NCBI GenBank assembly: GCA_947396885.1
Contig: OX377206.1
Location: 4,471,658-4,535,657, forward strand
Direction: 5' to 3'
From: Heligmosomoides polygyrus polygyrus
Lineage: Eukaryota > Nematoda > Chromadorea > Rhabditida > Heligmosomidae
DNA: 64,000 nucleotides
The position numbers and the translations under genes were made by a program. The notes below the pieces were generated by a model. It had not been told where the DNA came from. It saw nothing but the letters and a program-made list of their open reading frames with translations, and searched no databases. Positions 59,601-64,000 of the stretch are shown one piece after another; the stretch's first letter is position 1, and every line of letters begins with the position of its first letter.

Positions 59601-62417
59601 ACCCACCACCTTGGGAGTTTTGAACGGTTGCTCGTGTACTTAGAGTGTACTGCAAGGACAAAATGGTGTCCTAGGCAATGATTTGCTGATGTCAGCTGAA
59701 CGGCAAGACAATATATGAAATAAACGGGTGCAGTTAGAGCAGAGAACATAGTACAGTAAGAAATAAATGCGTCGTTATGAGAACGATATAAGAAGAACGA
59801 AACTGTAAGTGGTTTTGTCGAGCTTTTTTCAAACGGAAAAAATAAAAAATTCCAATGAAAGTCATACCAAATTTTCCTTGAACAAAAAAATTACCATCTT
59901 ATTGAGTCTGTAGTTTAACCTGCCTAAAGGTCATTTCGATTTGGAAGTGTTCGCTTAGGTTTAAAACGTCTTTGGTTAGCTTCAAAGAGTGTTCTATTTC
60001 ATTTGAAAATGTCCAGTTCGACAGGAAAATGATATGAACGACGGGATTACTAAAACTTAGCTAGTCCCCAAAAGAATCCCAGTTATAGCGTACGTTAGTA
60101 TTAGTTGTAAGTCTTCTATCCATATCTGAAGGTGGAGCCGTCTCTAAGCACCCTACTCCAACGCAAAAGCCCACTACAAACATGGTTATGCTCTCAAATT
60201 TTTTTCGATGATCGGTGGTTTGAGTTTCAAAACCGGAAATCTTCGACAACGCGAATTCGTATATGTACGGAAAACGTGGTTTTTCCATTTACTCGAAATT
60301 CGAATACATCCGAGAAACGCGATTTCTTGAATGCTCCAATTCAAGTACTAGTATTTGCATTTTGGAGTCATGGAAGTTACTAAAGAAGAGCTTGAATATT
60401 TGTGGTCTGCAAATATTTATAAAACTCTCTCGTAGAAATTAAGCATAAGGATAAAGGATAAAGGACGGCGTTACTCAATCCCTTCTGGGATGCACCAGCG
60501 CATTCTACTTCTACGGGATGTCGTGGAGACGACATGAATGCGTATTTGGCCATACAATGACTTGCGGTGGCCAGCCGATGAACAAGTCAGCGCTCTATCC
60601 TTCCCAGATTCCCAGACAAGTCTGGTACCAATTCACCGACCCCGGAGGGATGGAAGGCTTGGTTGGCCTGGGCGGGAAATCCGAACCAGGAACCTGGTAT
60701 CGGGTGCACGCGACAGTCGCGCCTCCTCCAACTGCGCTACACGCGCCCATCTCGTAAAAATTATAGAGAATAATGTCTCAAACGCGAATGAATTTTCTAC
60801 AAAAATATAAATGTTTTTTTATAGAGAATCCGTTCGATCTATGAGAAGAACACTAAAAAATTGTTTTCTGCTTTCGATTCTGAATCAGACTACAGCTGTT
60901 GTTTCGAAAGTAATATCATATTGCATTTGTTAGAAAAAGGCCTCAGAAAAACGCTCATTGCTCAAGTCAGTTCTAGATCGCTGTGTCCACACTCCTTCTA
61001 CTTTAAAGGATGTAGCAAATTTAAAAAAAAAACTCGGATCTATCCTAGTAGGGAGGGGGTGGGAAGTATTCCACCTGTTTGCCGGTTAAACAACCACATC
61101 GGAAATAAAGGTAAAGTATTCCACAAAGACGGCATGAACTGTACTAACCTATGAGCGAGCTTTCTTTCTAATTTCCTAGTCGGAAGAGGAAATGCTGTTT
61201 TTTACGTCTATCTCTTGTAGCGATGCCCCTCCCAACGTAGGCCACATTAACGACAAGTATCGAGATTCACCTGTTACCTAGCGTTTTGTCCTTCTCAGAC
61301 GATTCAGGTATCTCATTCTCGACCAATAGAGGAATCAGTGCATTGAGCATACACGCTCGTGTGGATGGCACGCCCATTCGATGTGGCATGATGATTGGTC
61401 TGGTGTGTGCCCGGCCACCATGTAGGCCACATTAACGACTAGTACCGATAATCGACTTTTGCCATATTTTTCCTCCACCTTTCTTGTTCTCGACGTATGG
61501 GGGATAAAAAATGTTGATGAATTGAAATTAAATTAAATTAGTTTAGGTTTGATTTTAAAAACCATTTAGAACAGAAATTTAATGCACGCGCTTCCAGCAT
61601 GAATGCAAAAATTTAGACAGAATACCAGCTATAGAGAAGATGTAGGGTGGAACGTGCCTCTCGATTTGCGCCAACAAAAGTTTTCTCTGTGTTCAGTCAA
61701 CGTGAGTTACTTAGAATGCTAGATCCCAAGAGTTGGGTATCTTTTCAAGGAAAGTGATTCTAGAAAAGCGTAGAAAATTTTGTTACAATAATTTCCTGAA
61801 ATTTACTGCAAAAAATCTGCAAAGTTTTTCTGTTGTAATTTAAAATTTAGCACAACGTCAAAGGGCGAATATTGCTTGAGATCTATAGTGGTTCCTCACG
61901 AAGCCGAATCTGACATAGTATACGATTCAAATGGTTTCTAGTGTGACTAGGACAATTATTTGAGTTGACCTTGAAAAACTAAAGCCACATTTTAATTAAA
62001 TAAACCGCTTAGATTGAATTCTGCATGAATTTCCGCCCAACGTCACTGTACTGCTTCCTGATACCTTTGTGGTCCCAGTGCGACGAAGGTGTTTCTTTCC
62101 GGTCGCTATTGCATGTCCAACTTTTTCATCCACCCAATGCTTGTTCACCTACGCGCTTATCTATCGACTAATTTACTTATTTGATGTAAGAAAAGTGGTC
62201 GAGAAGGGGGTTAGTTCATGAAAGGAGCGCTACATTCGGTGATTGATTCATCGACATCGCAGTGTCTGCCACCAAGGCTCACATTTCTAGCGAATCTTTC
62301 ACAGTCCGCTAAATTTCATCGCTTTTTCCGAAAATCCATCAAAATCGGCTCGAACGGAGTCGCCTAATGTGCAAAACGCCACATACCTTTCGTGCTGGCC
62401 CGTTTCTCGTCGGCCAT
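35275..62417 (-). CDS. pept-1: PEPT/POT-family proton-coupled oligopeptide transporter, 22-exon model
   Basis: Proton-driven di/tripeptide symporter of the POT (PTR2/SLC15) family, a polytopic plasma-membrane protein; nematode PEPT-1 acts in the gut. Exons (minus): 62387-62417, 57880-58023, 56221-56362, 51420-51509, 51074-51173, 50908-50998, 50480-50557, 47990-48072, 47093-47184, 46939-46987, 45254-45365, 45053-45197, 43022-43103, 41113-41235, 40641-40766, 40442-40575, 39909-40148, 38097-38244, 37881-38018, 36308-36440, 35443-35609, 35275-35361. Phases join at every junction, giving 2535 nt, 844 aa, the usual PEPT length. Seen: ExxER (E47, E50, R51) in the first membrane segment, a PTR2 signature around GSIIADGYIGKFW, a second around FYFSINAGSM, WALYDQQGS in mid-protein, and a large loop (about aa 414-620) before the last helices. 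Weak points: the 5' border of exon 15, the donor of exon 18, and exon 1. The symbol is by resemblance to C. elegans pept-1; a paralogue is possible. Confidence 0.88.
35694..36225. mobile_element. Short TIR element with tRNA-like segment (block B)
   Basis: Counterpart of 11094-11639; tRNA-like boxes at about 35873-35934. Confidence 0.75.
36308..36440 (-). CDS. pept-1: Transporter exon 20, block B copy
   Basis: Encodes APSMKALVQALWLFTTAVGD and LDLFSNMATEFFAYAG, the penultimate membrane region. Acceptor TTTTTCAG, donor GTATGT. Duplicated at 11722-11854 with three silent differences. Confidence 0.92.
37526..37653. mobile_element. Palindromic MITE (block B)
   Basis: Counterpart of 13532-13661. 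Confidence 0.75.
37881..38244 (-). CDS. pept-1: Transporter exons 18-19, block B copy
   Basis: Exons 38097-38244 and 37881-38018. The first encodes WQLYYLDGTPKNVGF to QGAVYILALTGTK; the second DKPVKHINQVV to AAEILFSITGYEFAYSQ. The first donor is either AAG|GCACGT (GC type) or GAC|GTGGTT nine nt on; both keep frame. Duplicated at 13852-14216. Confidence 0.87.
38700..39145. repeat. ATTCGAAT-rich element
   Basis: Dense in the self-complementary words TTCGAA and ATTCGAAT. Right end GAAAAGCACAACTATA is shared with 53165 and, inverted, with 43620. Confidence 0.65.
39552..39692. mobile_element. Palindromic MITE
   Basis: Left GGATTTACACTTCGGCCGTT, right complement ending GTATAAATCC. Lies in the intron between exons 17 and 18. 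Confidence 0.7.
39909..40766 (-). CDS. pept-1: Transporter exons 15-17 (extracellular loop)
   Basis: Exons 40641-40766, 40442-40575 and 39909-40148. Exon 15 starts after CTTTTCAG at SMIDNKKTKES and ends DYTGCTPDQYQ. Open frame also continues about 100 nt upstream with coding-like residues (TSSIRPIGTNPRVIYTF), so its 5' border is uncertain. Exon 16 carries EIYYVAISPNGVYQGK. Exon 17 carries VTATTPRYDGNLVMCRL and YAVDYVYKPVKPG. This is the weakly conserved loop, with NST and other sequons. Confidence 0.7.
40235..40368. mobile_element. Palindromic MITE, TAA target duplication
   Basis: GGCCCGTTTATACTTCGACG and complement; TAA at 40232-40234 and 40369-40371. Same subfamily as 46081 and 53949. Confidence 0.87.
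41113..41235 (-). CDS. pept-1: Transporter exon 14 (extracellular loop)
   Basis: 41 codons starting QTLPSLPANNEAYVSVWNQL and ending TLKPNV. Acceptor ATCTTCAG, donor GTGAGT. With the preceding exon it forms an N-Q-T glycosylation sequon. First piece of the large loop between helices 9 and 10. Confidence 0.8.
41816..42105 (+). mobile_element. tRNA-derived SINE, best plus-strand copy
   Basis: Starts GGGCGCGTGTAGCGCAGTCGG; A box TAGCGCAGTCGG fits TRGYNNANNNGG and a B-box-like GGTTCGGATTTC follows about 45 nt on. About 200-nt unique body, tail GTCCTTTATCCTTAT. Reference copy for the family. Confidence 0.85.
42108..42232. mobile_element. Palindromic MITE next to a SINE
   Basis: GTGTGCACGCAACGCG at the left after TTAA, GTGTGCACACGAAACG then TAA at the right; centre CGATCGATATGGG. 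Confidence 0.65.
42236..43021. other. Intron 13 unique sequence
   Basis: No gene, RNA or repeat recognised. Confidence 0.4.
43022..43103 (-). CDS. pept-1: Transporter exon 13
   Basis: Encodes PLRKMVVGGMLASLSFLVTG and FVQLSVN (about aa 386-413). Acceptor GCTTCAG, donor GTGAGT. This is helix 9, leading into the extracellular loop. Confidence 0.92.
43612..44152. repeat. ATTCGAAT-rich element, inverted
   Basis: Begins TATAGTTGTGCCTTCGAG and ends GAGCAGAAATATAGTA; opposite orientation to the 38700 copy. In intron 12. Confidence 0.65.
44322..44624 (-). mobile_element. tRNA-derived SINE
   Basis: Full length, diverged head (GCTGCACGCGCC). Confidence 0.75.
45053..45365 (-). CDS. pept-1: Transporter exons 11-12 (WALYDQQGS)
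   Basis: Exons 45254-45365 and 45053-45197. Landmarks are DDIKSLLRVLIMFLPVPMFW, ALYDQQGSVWLIQG, IQMDCRLS and LPDQVQTLNAVLILLFIPLF. These are hallmark blocks of helices 7-8 in PEPT proteins. The acceptor of exon 12 is TTTCATAG. Confidence 0.93.
45421..45546. mobile_element. Palindromic MITE
   Basis: GGCCTTTGTCACTCCATCGC and complement; centre CCCATATCGATCGGGCGG. TTT flanks both ends. In the intron between exons 10 and 11; sister copy at 54609. Confidence 0.8.
45612..45878 (-). mobile_element. tRNA-derived SINE, diverged
   Basis: Head GCTGCGCTACCGCCTGCCC at the right. Body weakly matching. Confidence 0.6.
45943..46077. mobile_element. Palindromic MITE, first of a train of three
   Basis: GCCCTAGTTTATACTTCCGC and complement; TAA at 45940-45942 and 46078-46080. 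Confidence 0.88.
46081..46204. mobile_element. Palindromic MITE, second of three
   Basis: GGCCCGTGCACATTTCGACG at the left, GTATAAACGTGACC at the right; TAA shared with both neighbours. Confidence 0.85.
46208..46330. mobile_element. Palindromic MITE, third of three
   Basis: GACCTATGTTATACATCGGC and complement; TAA at 46205-46207 and 46331-46333. Arms GGCGACGTCGGCGACAGTGT. Confidence 0.88.
46939..47184 (-). CDS. pept-1: Transporter exons 9-10 (central loop)
   Basis: Exons 47093-47184 and 46939-46987. They encode the cytoplasmic loop FRSKTKKEHWLDNYLDTHVC and CLDYRLEVGNKNACQK, about aa 254-300. The split codon AA|A gives lysine. The 49-nt exon has a TTTTAG acceptor and a GTACGT donor. Confidence 0.87.
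47589..47625 (+). ncRNA. Hammerhead-like/Penelope 3'-end motif
   Basis: GGACGAAAGCGACATCGCCG then AAACGTAAGCCTAATAAAAG; same layout as 54291, 53714 and 57023. Core incomplete at the CUGANGA position. Tentative. Confidence 0.3.
47728..47862. mobile_element. Palindromic MITE
   Basis: GTCCTAGTTTATACTTGCGC and complement, TTA at the left. Intron between exons 8 and 9. Confidence 0.82.
47990..48072 (-). CDS. pept-1: Transporter exon 8
   Basis: Acceptor ACTTCAG, donor GTAAGT. Encodes about aa 226-253 with GSFWYKKPPPKENVF, the membrane exit into the cytoplasmic loop typical of PEPT carriers. Confidence 0.9.
48480..48930 (+). repeat. Two direct copies of a roughly 290-bp repeat
   Basis: ATTGCGCCATGCnCnCGnCTGAAA and GAGCTGAATGCTTGTTA-like blocks recur at 48494 and 48786. 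No ORF. Confidence 0.5.
48931..50140. other. Intron 7, mostly AT-rich unique sequence
   Basis: A 111-codon plus frame (49293-49628) lacks any recognisable motif or splice context. The segment near 49040 (TTATTTCGATTTGGAAG) recurs near 59930. Confidence 0.4.
50180..50300 (-). mobile_element. SINE variant fragment
   Basis: CAGTTGCCCTGGGCGGGACAT and GCTATGCTGCCCGCGCTCCC match 63645-63740; a second tRNA-like head type. Confidence 0.5.
50480..51509 (-). CDS. pept-1: Transporter exons 4-7 (membrane core)
   Basis: Four exons: 51420-51509, 51074-51173, 50908-50998, 50480-50557. They encode about aa 106-225. Landmarks are SILYASGQVILALAS, GTGGIKPCVSAFGGDQF, MFYFSINAGSM (second PTR2 signature) and QPCLGQDSCYPLAFG. 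Each has a TTTCAG-type acceptor and a GT donor with compatible phase. The introns hold only short unique sequence. Confidence 0.93.
51552..51809 (-). mobile_element. tRNA-derived SINE, diverged
   Basis: Tail AATAAAGGATAAAGG at the left; head eroded (CTTCGCTACAGG). Confidence 0.55.
51872..52830 (+). repeat. Tandem triplication, period about 325 bp
   Basis: TAATGAGTGCTGATT starts units at about 51872, 52198 and 52523, each with CACGTCTTTAGTTCCAAG, ACTATATGTAGTT and an ATTCGAAT-rich half. Confidence 0.8.
51950..53180. repeat. ATTCGAAT-rich element, expanded copy
   Basis: Contains the tandem triplication and ends AGAAGCACAACTATA at the right as in the 38700 copy. In the 4.7-kb intron 3. Confidence 0.65.
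53714..53750 (-). ncRNA. Hammerhead-like/Penelope 3'-end motif
   Basis: On minus: GGCTGTGAAGAAGGCGGTTA then CGCCGAAACGCCAGCC. Hairpin GGCG/CGCC followed by GAAA, outer GGCTG/CAGCC pairing. Confidence 0.35.
53949..54080. mobile_element. Palindromic MITE, TTA target duplication
   Basis: GGCCCCGTTTATACTTCGAC and complement; TTA at 53946-53948 and 54081-54083. Confidence 0.88.
54291..54325 (+). ncRNA. Hammerhead-like/Penelope 3'-end motif
   Basis: CTCTGAAGAAGGAGGTTACG then CCGAAATGTCATCC; followed by AATAATGTGGTTAACA, which also follows the 53714 motif on the other strand. Confidence 0.35.
54609..54744. mobile_element. Palindromic MITE
   Basis: GGCCTTTGTTGTACCACCGC and complement; TAA at the left, TAT at the right. 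Sister of 45421. Confidence 0.8.
54836..55135 (-). mobile_element. tRNA-derived SINE
   Basis: Full length; head CGCTACACGCGC at the right, body close to consensus. Confidence 0.8.
55453..55585. mobile_element. Palindromic MITE
   Basis: TTTAGTGTGCACGCGACG at the left, CGCGTGTACACTAAA at the right; CATATCGATCGCCC near the centre. Confidence 0.7.
55589..56036. mobile_element. Nested GC-rich MITE cluster
   Basis: Outer GGCCCATGCACACTCATGCG (about 55701) pairs with GAAGTGTGCATGGGCC (about 56022); inner arms are GCGGCGTT-rich. At least one further truncated element at 55589-55700. Boundaries approximate. Confidence 0.55.
56040..56174. mobile_element. Palindromic MITE 44 bp from a splice donor
   Basis: GCCCTAGTTTACACTTGCGC and complement; TAA at 56037-56039 and 56175-56177. 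Lies just inside the GC-AG intron after exon 3. Confidence 0.87.
56221..56362 (-). CDS. pept-1: Transporter exon 3 (PTR2 signature start)
   Basis: Acceptor CTTTCAG. Encodes about aa 59-106, including NQSTIFFNSFTVLCY and GSIIADGYIGKF, the start of the PTR2 signature. The exon ends TTTTG and is followed by GCAAGT, so the donor is GC, not GT. No GT in the right phase is available, and the next exon restores W-T-I-F. Confidence 0.93.
56985..57745 (-). mobile_element. Penelope-like retroelement 3' fragment with GIY-YIG domain
   Basis: On minus: a Cys cluster CGTPNCVVCPGGKEGGC, then in another frame VVYLISC, an in-frame TGA, and EYIGETGRPL-VRIKEHLDGK, the GIY-YIG endonuclease core, followed by ALEAFWIYSRDPKVNRKGEC. 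So one frameshift and one stop: inactive. Downstream (57023-57057) is the hammerhead-like 3' end. No reverse transcriptase part remains. Inverted 35-bp copies of GAAGGCGCAGTAG lie at 56708 and 57784. Confidence 0.75.
57023..57057 (-). ncRNA. Hammerhead-like motif at the Penelope 3' end
   Basis: On minus: TTCTGAAGAAGACGATATCG then CTGAAACGTTGGCC. CTGAAGA fits CUGANGA, and GAAA follows a short hairpin. Confidence 0.4.
57880..58023 (-). CDS. pept-1: Transporter exon 2 (ExxER motif)
   Basis: Flanked by a TTCTTACAG acceptor and a GTGAGT donor. Encodes about aa 11-58, ending NEFCERFSYYGMR. This is the conserved first-helix motif of POT carriers, whose acidic residues and arginine couple protons. 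Strong match to nematode and vertebrate PEPT. Confidence 0.92.
58024..59019. other. Intron 1, AT-rich
   Basis: An AATA microsatellite near 58420. No gene recognised. Confidence 0.4.
59020..59290 (+). mobile_element. SINE variant with replaced middle
   Basis: Head GGGCGTGTCGTGGAGCAGTT (A box TGGAGCAGTTGG), B box GGTTCGGGTTC; the tail segment GCCTCTACGGCATCCC at 59230 follows an unrelated middle. Confidence 0.55.
59294..59336 (+). repeat. TTGA-rich microsatellite
   Basis: Imperfect GATTGATTGA repeats directly after the SINE tail. Confidence 0.7.
59337..60443. other. Intron 1 sequence without genes
   Basis: One repeat segment near 59930 shared with 49040. Short frames only. Confidence 0.4.
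60444..60751 (-). mobile_element. tRNA-derived SINE, best minus-strand copy
   Basis: Tail CATAAGGATAAAGGATAAAG at the left, head GCGCTACACGCGCCC at the right; a small internal duplication (TTCCCAGATTCCCAGA) near 60600. Confidence 0.85.
60752..62386. other. Intron 1 distal part
   Basis: GTAGGCCACATTAACGACnAGTA occurs twice (61234, 61420). No gene recognised. Confidence 0.4.
62387..62417 (-). CDS. pept-1: Transporter exon 1 (start codon)
   Basis: Ten codons MADEKRASTK plus one base, ending AAAG before a GTATGT donor. The split codon G|GC joins exon 2 in frame. The ATG lies about 170 nt downstream of a TATA box. The intron to exon 2 is about 4.4 kb. Assigned from phase and promoter context because the N-terminal tail is poorly conserved in this family, so less certain than the other exons. 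Confidence 0.55.
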
Positions 62418-62486
62418 CTTCGGACGCTGGACGGGGTCTCGGTGTGGCGATACAGCAGGCGGCCGGAATAGAGAAAGAGCCTTCTT

Positions 62487-62493
62487 CTTATCT
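62487..62493 (-). promoter_or_regulatory. GATA-factor site candidate
   Basis: AGATAAG on the minus strand between the TATA box and the ATG. Nematode gut genes are controlled by GATA factors of the ELT-2 type. A single heptamer is weak evidence. Confidence 0.3.
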
Positions 62494-62588
62494 TTACAGG
62501 CGAAAGGACCCGCACGCAGCAGCAAACACGATTTAGCTGTGCACCTACCCTTTGCGGTCGAACTCCGTCTTCTCACCCCCCTACCCCG

Positions 62589-62597
62589 CCTTTTATA
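62589..62597 (-). promoter_or_regulatory. TATA box upstream of the transporter
   Basis: TATAAAAGG on the minus strand, about 170 nt upstream of the predicted ATG, in a GC-rich stretch. Position fits a start site near 62560 and a roughly 140-nt leader. Confidence 0.5.
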
Positions 62598-62649
62598 CGT
62601 TGACATTCCACCGCCGGCAACCGTAGTGTCAGCTAGTCGTAATCCGCCA

Positions 62650-63247
62650 CGCGCCCGCCCATTTTGCGGAATATGAAGGGAACATGCTTATGTAAGAATG
62701 ATGTACGGTACGGTTAGATGCTGCGTGATTACTAGAAGAATAGTCAAAAAATTTCGAAAAATATCGAATTGGAATGGCTGTCAGAGTATCAAGCCACCTT
62801 CGTATCCCAACCATAGCGAGTGGTTCAGTCCCTGACTGCCGGCGAGTGGTGATTCTGGATTGCTTTGTGATGCTAGGATTACGGCCTTGGTGAAGAAAGT
62901 ATGTCCGCACTTCGTTAATATAGTAAGGGATTAGCGATATGGTTGGTTTAATTACCCAAGTTTGAGGAAACATGGTGTTCCCTGGTGGTGTGGGTAGCTC
63001 CGAGCTGCAACAAGCTGCTGCAGAGAAAGTCAGAAAGTTTATAAAAACTTTCGTCATATTTGATCTTCTAATTGAGGCAGTAGCCGTCGGCGCAAGTTAC
63101 CTCAGTGTCGAGAAGTTTCTGAGTGAAGCGGATATCATTGTTCATCTGAATGGCTGCCTACAGTATCTCTCCACAATTGCTGAGAGCAGGTGAACCTTTC
63201 GCGTCGTAGTGTTTGAAATAGGCGGAAATTCAATAAAAAGTTAAGAC
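62650..63247. other. Upstream region of the transporter
   Basis: Two overlapping frames (62629-63057 minus, 62972-63193 plus) show no family, splice or composition support. GTTTAATTACCCAAGTTTGA recurs at 47565. Confidence 0.35.
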
Positions 63248-63529
63248 AATGAATGGCGCTATTCAATCCATTTTGAGATGCGCCACGTATTCTACCTCTA
63301 CGGGATGTTGTGAAGGCAATTTGAATGCATAATTGGCATAAAAATGATTTGCGGTGAAGAGCCGATTGACAAGTTAGTATTTTATACTTCCCAGACCATT
63401 GGTACCATTTCACCGGCTCCCCGAAGGGATAGATGGGTTGGTTGCCTGGACGGAAAACGCGAACCAAAAACCTGGAATCGGAGTGCACGCGACAGGCGGA
63501 GATACCTCCCACTGCGCTACCACGCGCGC
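63248..63529 (-). mobile_element. tRNA-derived SINE
   Basis: Complete; head GCGCTACCACGCGCGC at the right. Confidence 0.75.
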
Positions 63530-63574
63530 AAACACGATTTGAACACACATAATTACCGCTTCTTGATCACCATA

Positions 63575-63740
63575 CAACACATTCTATCCATCTATCCATC
63601 GGACAGTTCTGTTACTAATCCACCAACTCCAGAAACATGGACTGATCAAACAGTTGCCCCGGGCGGGACATGATCTTCGGATCGATGAGGTTTGTAGAAG
63701 AGAGGCGACATCGTTTTCAGCTACGTTACCCGCGCTCCCG
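63575..63740 (-). mobile_element. SINE variant
   Basis: Shares CCCCGGGCGGGACATGATC and GCTACGTTACCCGCGCTCCC with 50180-50300. Confidence 0.5.
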
Positions 63741-63829
63741 ATAGAGGCGCATATCTTGGAAATTCATGTAGGAACTAGCCCTCGAAGGAAAAATATGGGC
63801 TGAGTTTGTGTCGCGAAGTTAAGTTTAGT

Positions 63830-63911
63830 TCAGAAGGCGAACCGGGAGCCAAGGGTAGCGAGAGCACGCAACAGCCAGCGCCTCCTACGACTACGCTACC
63901 ACGCGCCCTTT
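63830..63911 (-). mobile_element. SINE head fragment
   Basis: GACTACGCTACCACGCGCCC at the right is the A-box end of the main SINE family; no body follows. Confidence 0.55.
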
Positions 63912-64000
63912 GTAAACGATATCTGATGCAAACTTACAAGCCTCGTTAGCTGCAGCCATTGCCCTCAACAATCGTTCCTGCTTCACGCCAGATTAGCTCA

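Noticed and set aside
62629..63057. 142-codon minus frame upstream of the transporter
   Set aside because: No recognisable domain, no splice signals in phase, overlaps the GC-rich promoter.

Overview
The window reads as a repeat-rich nematode genome, most likely a clade V strongylid such as a hookworm. Evidence: a multi-exon intestinal-type peptide transporter of the nematode PEPT/POT family, short introns with TTTCAG-type acceptors, mariner elements, and RTE-clade retrotransposons ending in (GAA)n. Nothing bacterial is present (no operons, no CRISPR). No search or folding program was run; splice models were made by eye from phase, splice sites and protein similarity.

The main gene is a proton-coupled oligopeptide transporter on the minus strand, 62417 down to 35275. 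I assemble 22 coding exons totalling 2535 nt (844 codons plus stop). It starts behind a TATA box at 62589-62597 and ends with the tail DYIPDERF before an AATAAA at 35177-35182. Its introns hold most of the mobile DNA between 36 and 62 kb. One intron clearly uses a GC donor.

The left part contains a partial duplicate of this locus. Block A (position 1 to 14619) and block B (about 26975 to 38642) are direct copies. Both carry the last five exons of the transporter: 10633-14216 in A, 35275-38244 in B. In the first four exons the copies differ by about nine silent changes and one replacement, so copy A looks preserved. Only its last exon has a 4-nt insertion that rewrites the C-terminus. A third copy (C, about 24475-26175) covers only the left edge. 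Comparing the copies dates insertions. Block A alone has a second mariner, a 2.4-kb long-TIR element, an LTR-like piece carrying an RTE, and an RTE tail fragment. Block B alone has a 2-kb palindrome, a 1.3-kb TIR element and a train of three MITEs. One mariner is in both.

Between the blocks (14.6-24.5 kb) is a repeat field with one credible small gene: three exons on the minus strand at 21198-21716, 121 codons, unknown function, carrying the octapeptide DMELNPGP, which fits the 2A-like ribosome-skipping consensus.

Three repeat systems dominate: (1) a tRNA-derived SINE with recognisable A and B boxes, about 15 copies; (2) short GC-rich palindromic MITEs with TAA/TTA target duplications and ends related to GGSCCnGTTTATACTT, often stacked end to end; (3) AT-rich ATTCGAAT elements. 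A Penelope-like element fragment with a GIY-YIG domain and several hammerhead-like 3' ends complete the picture.
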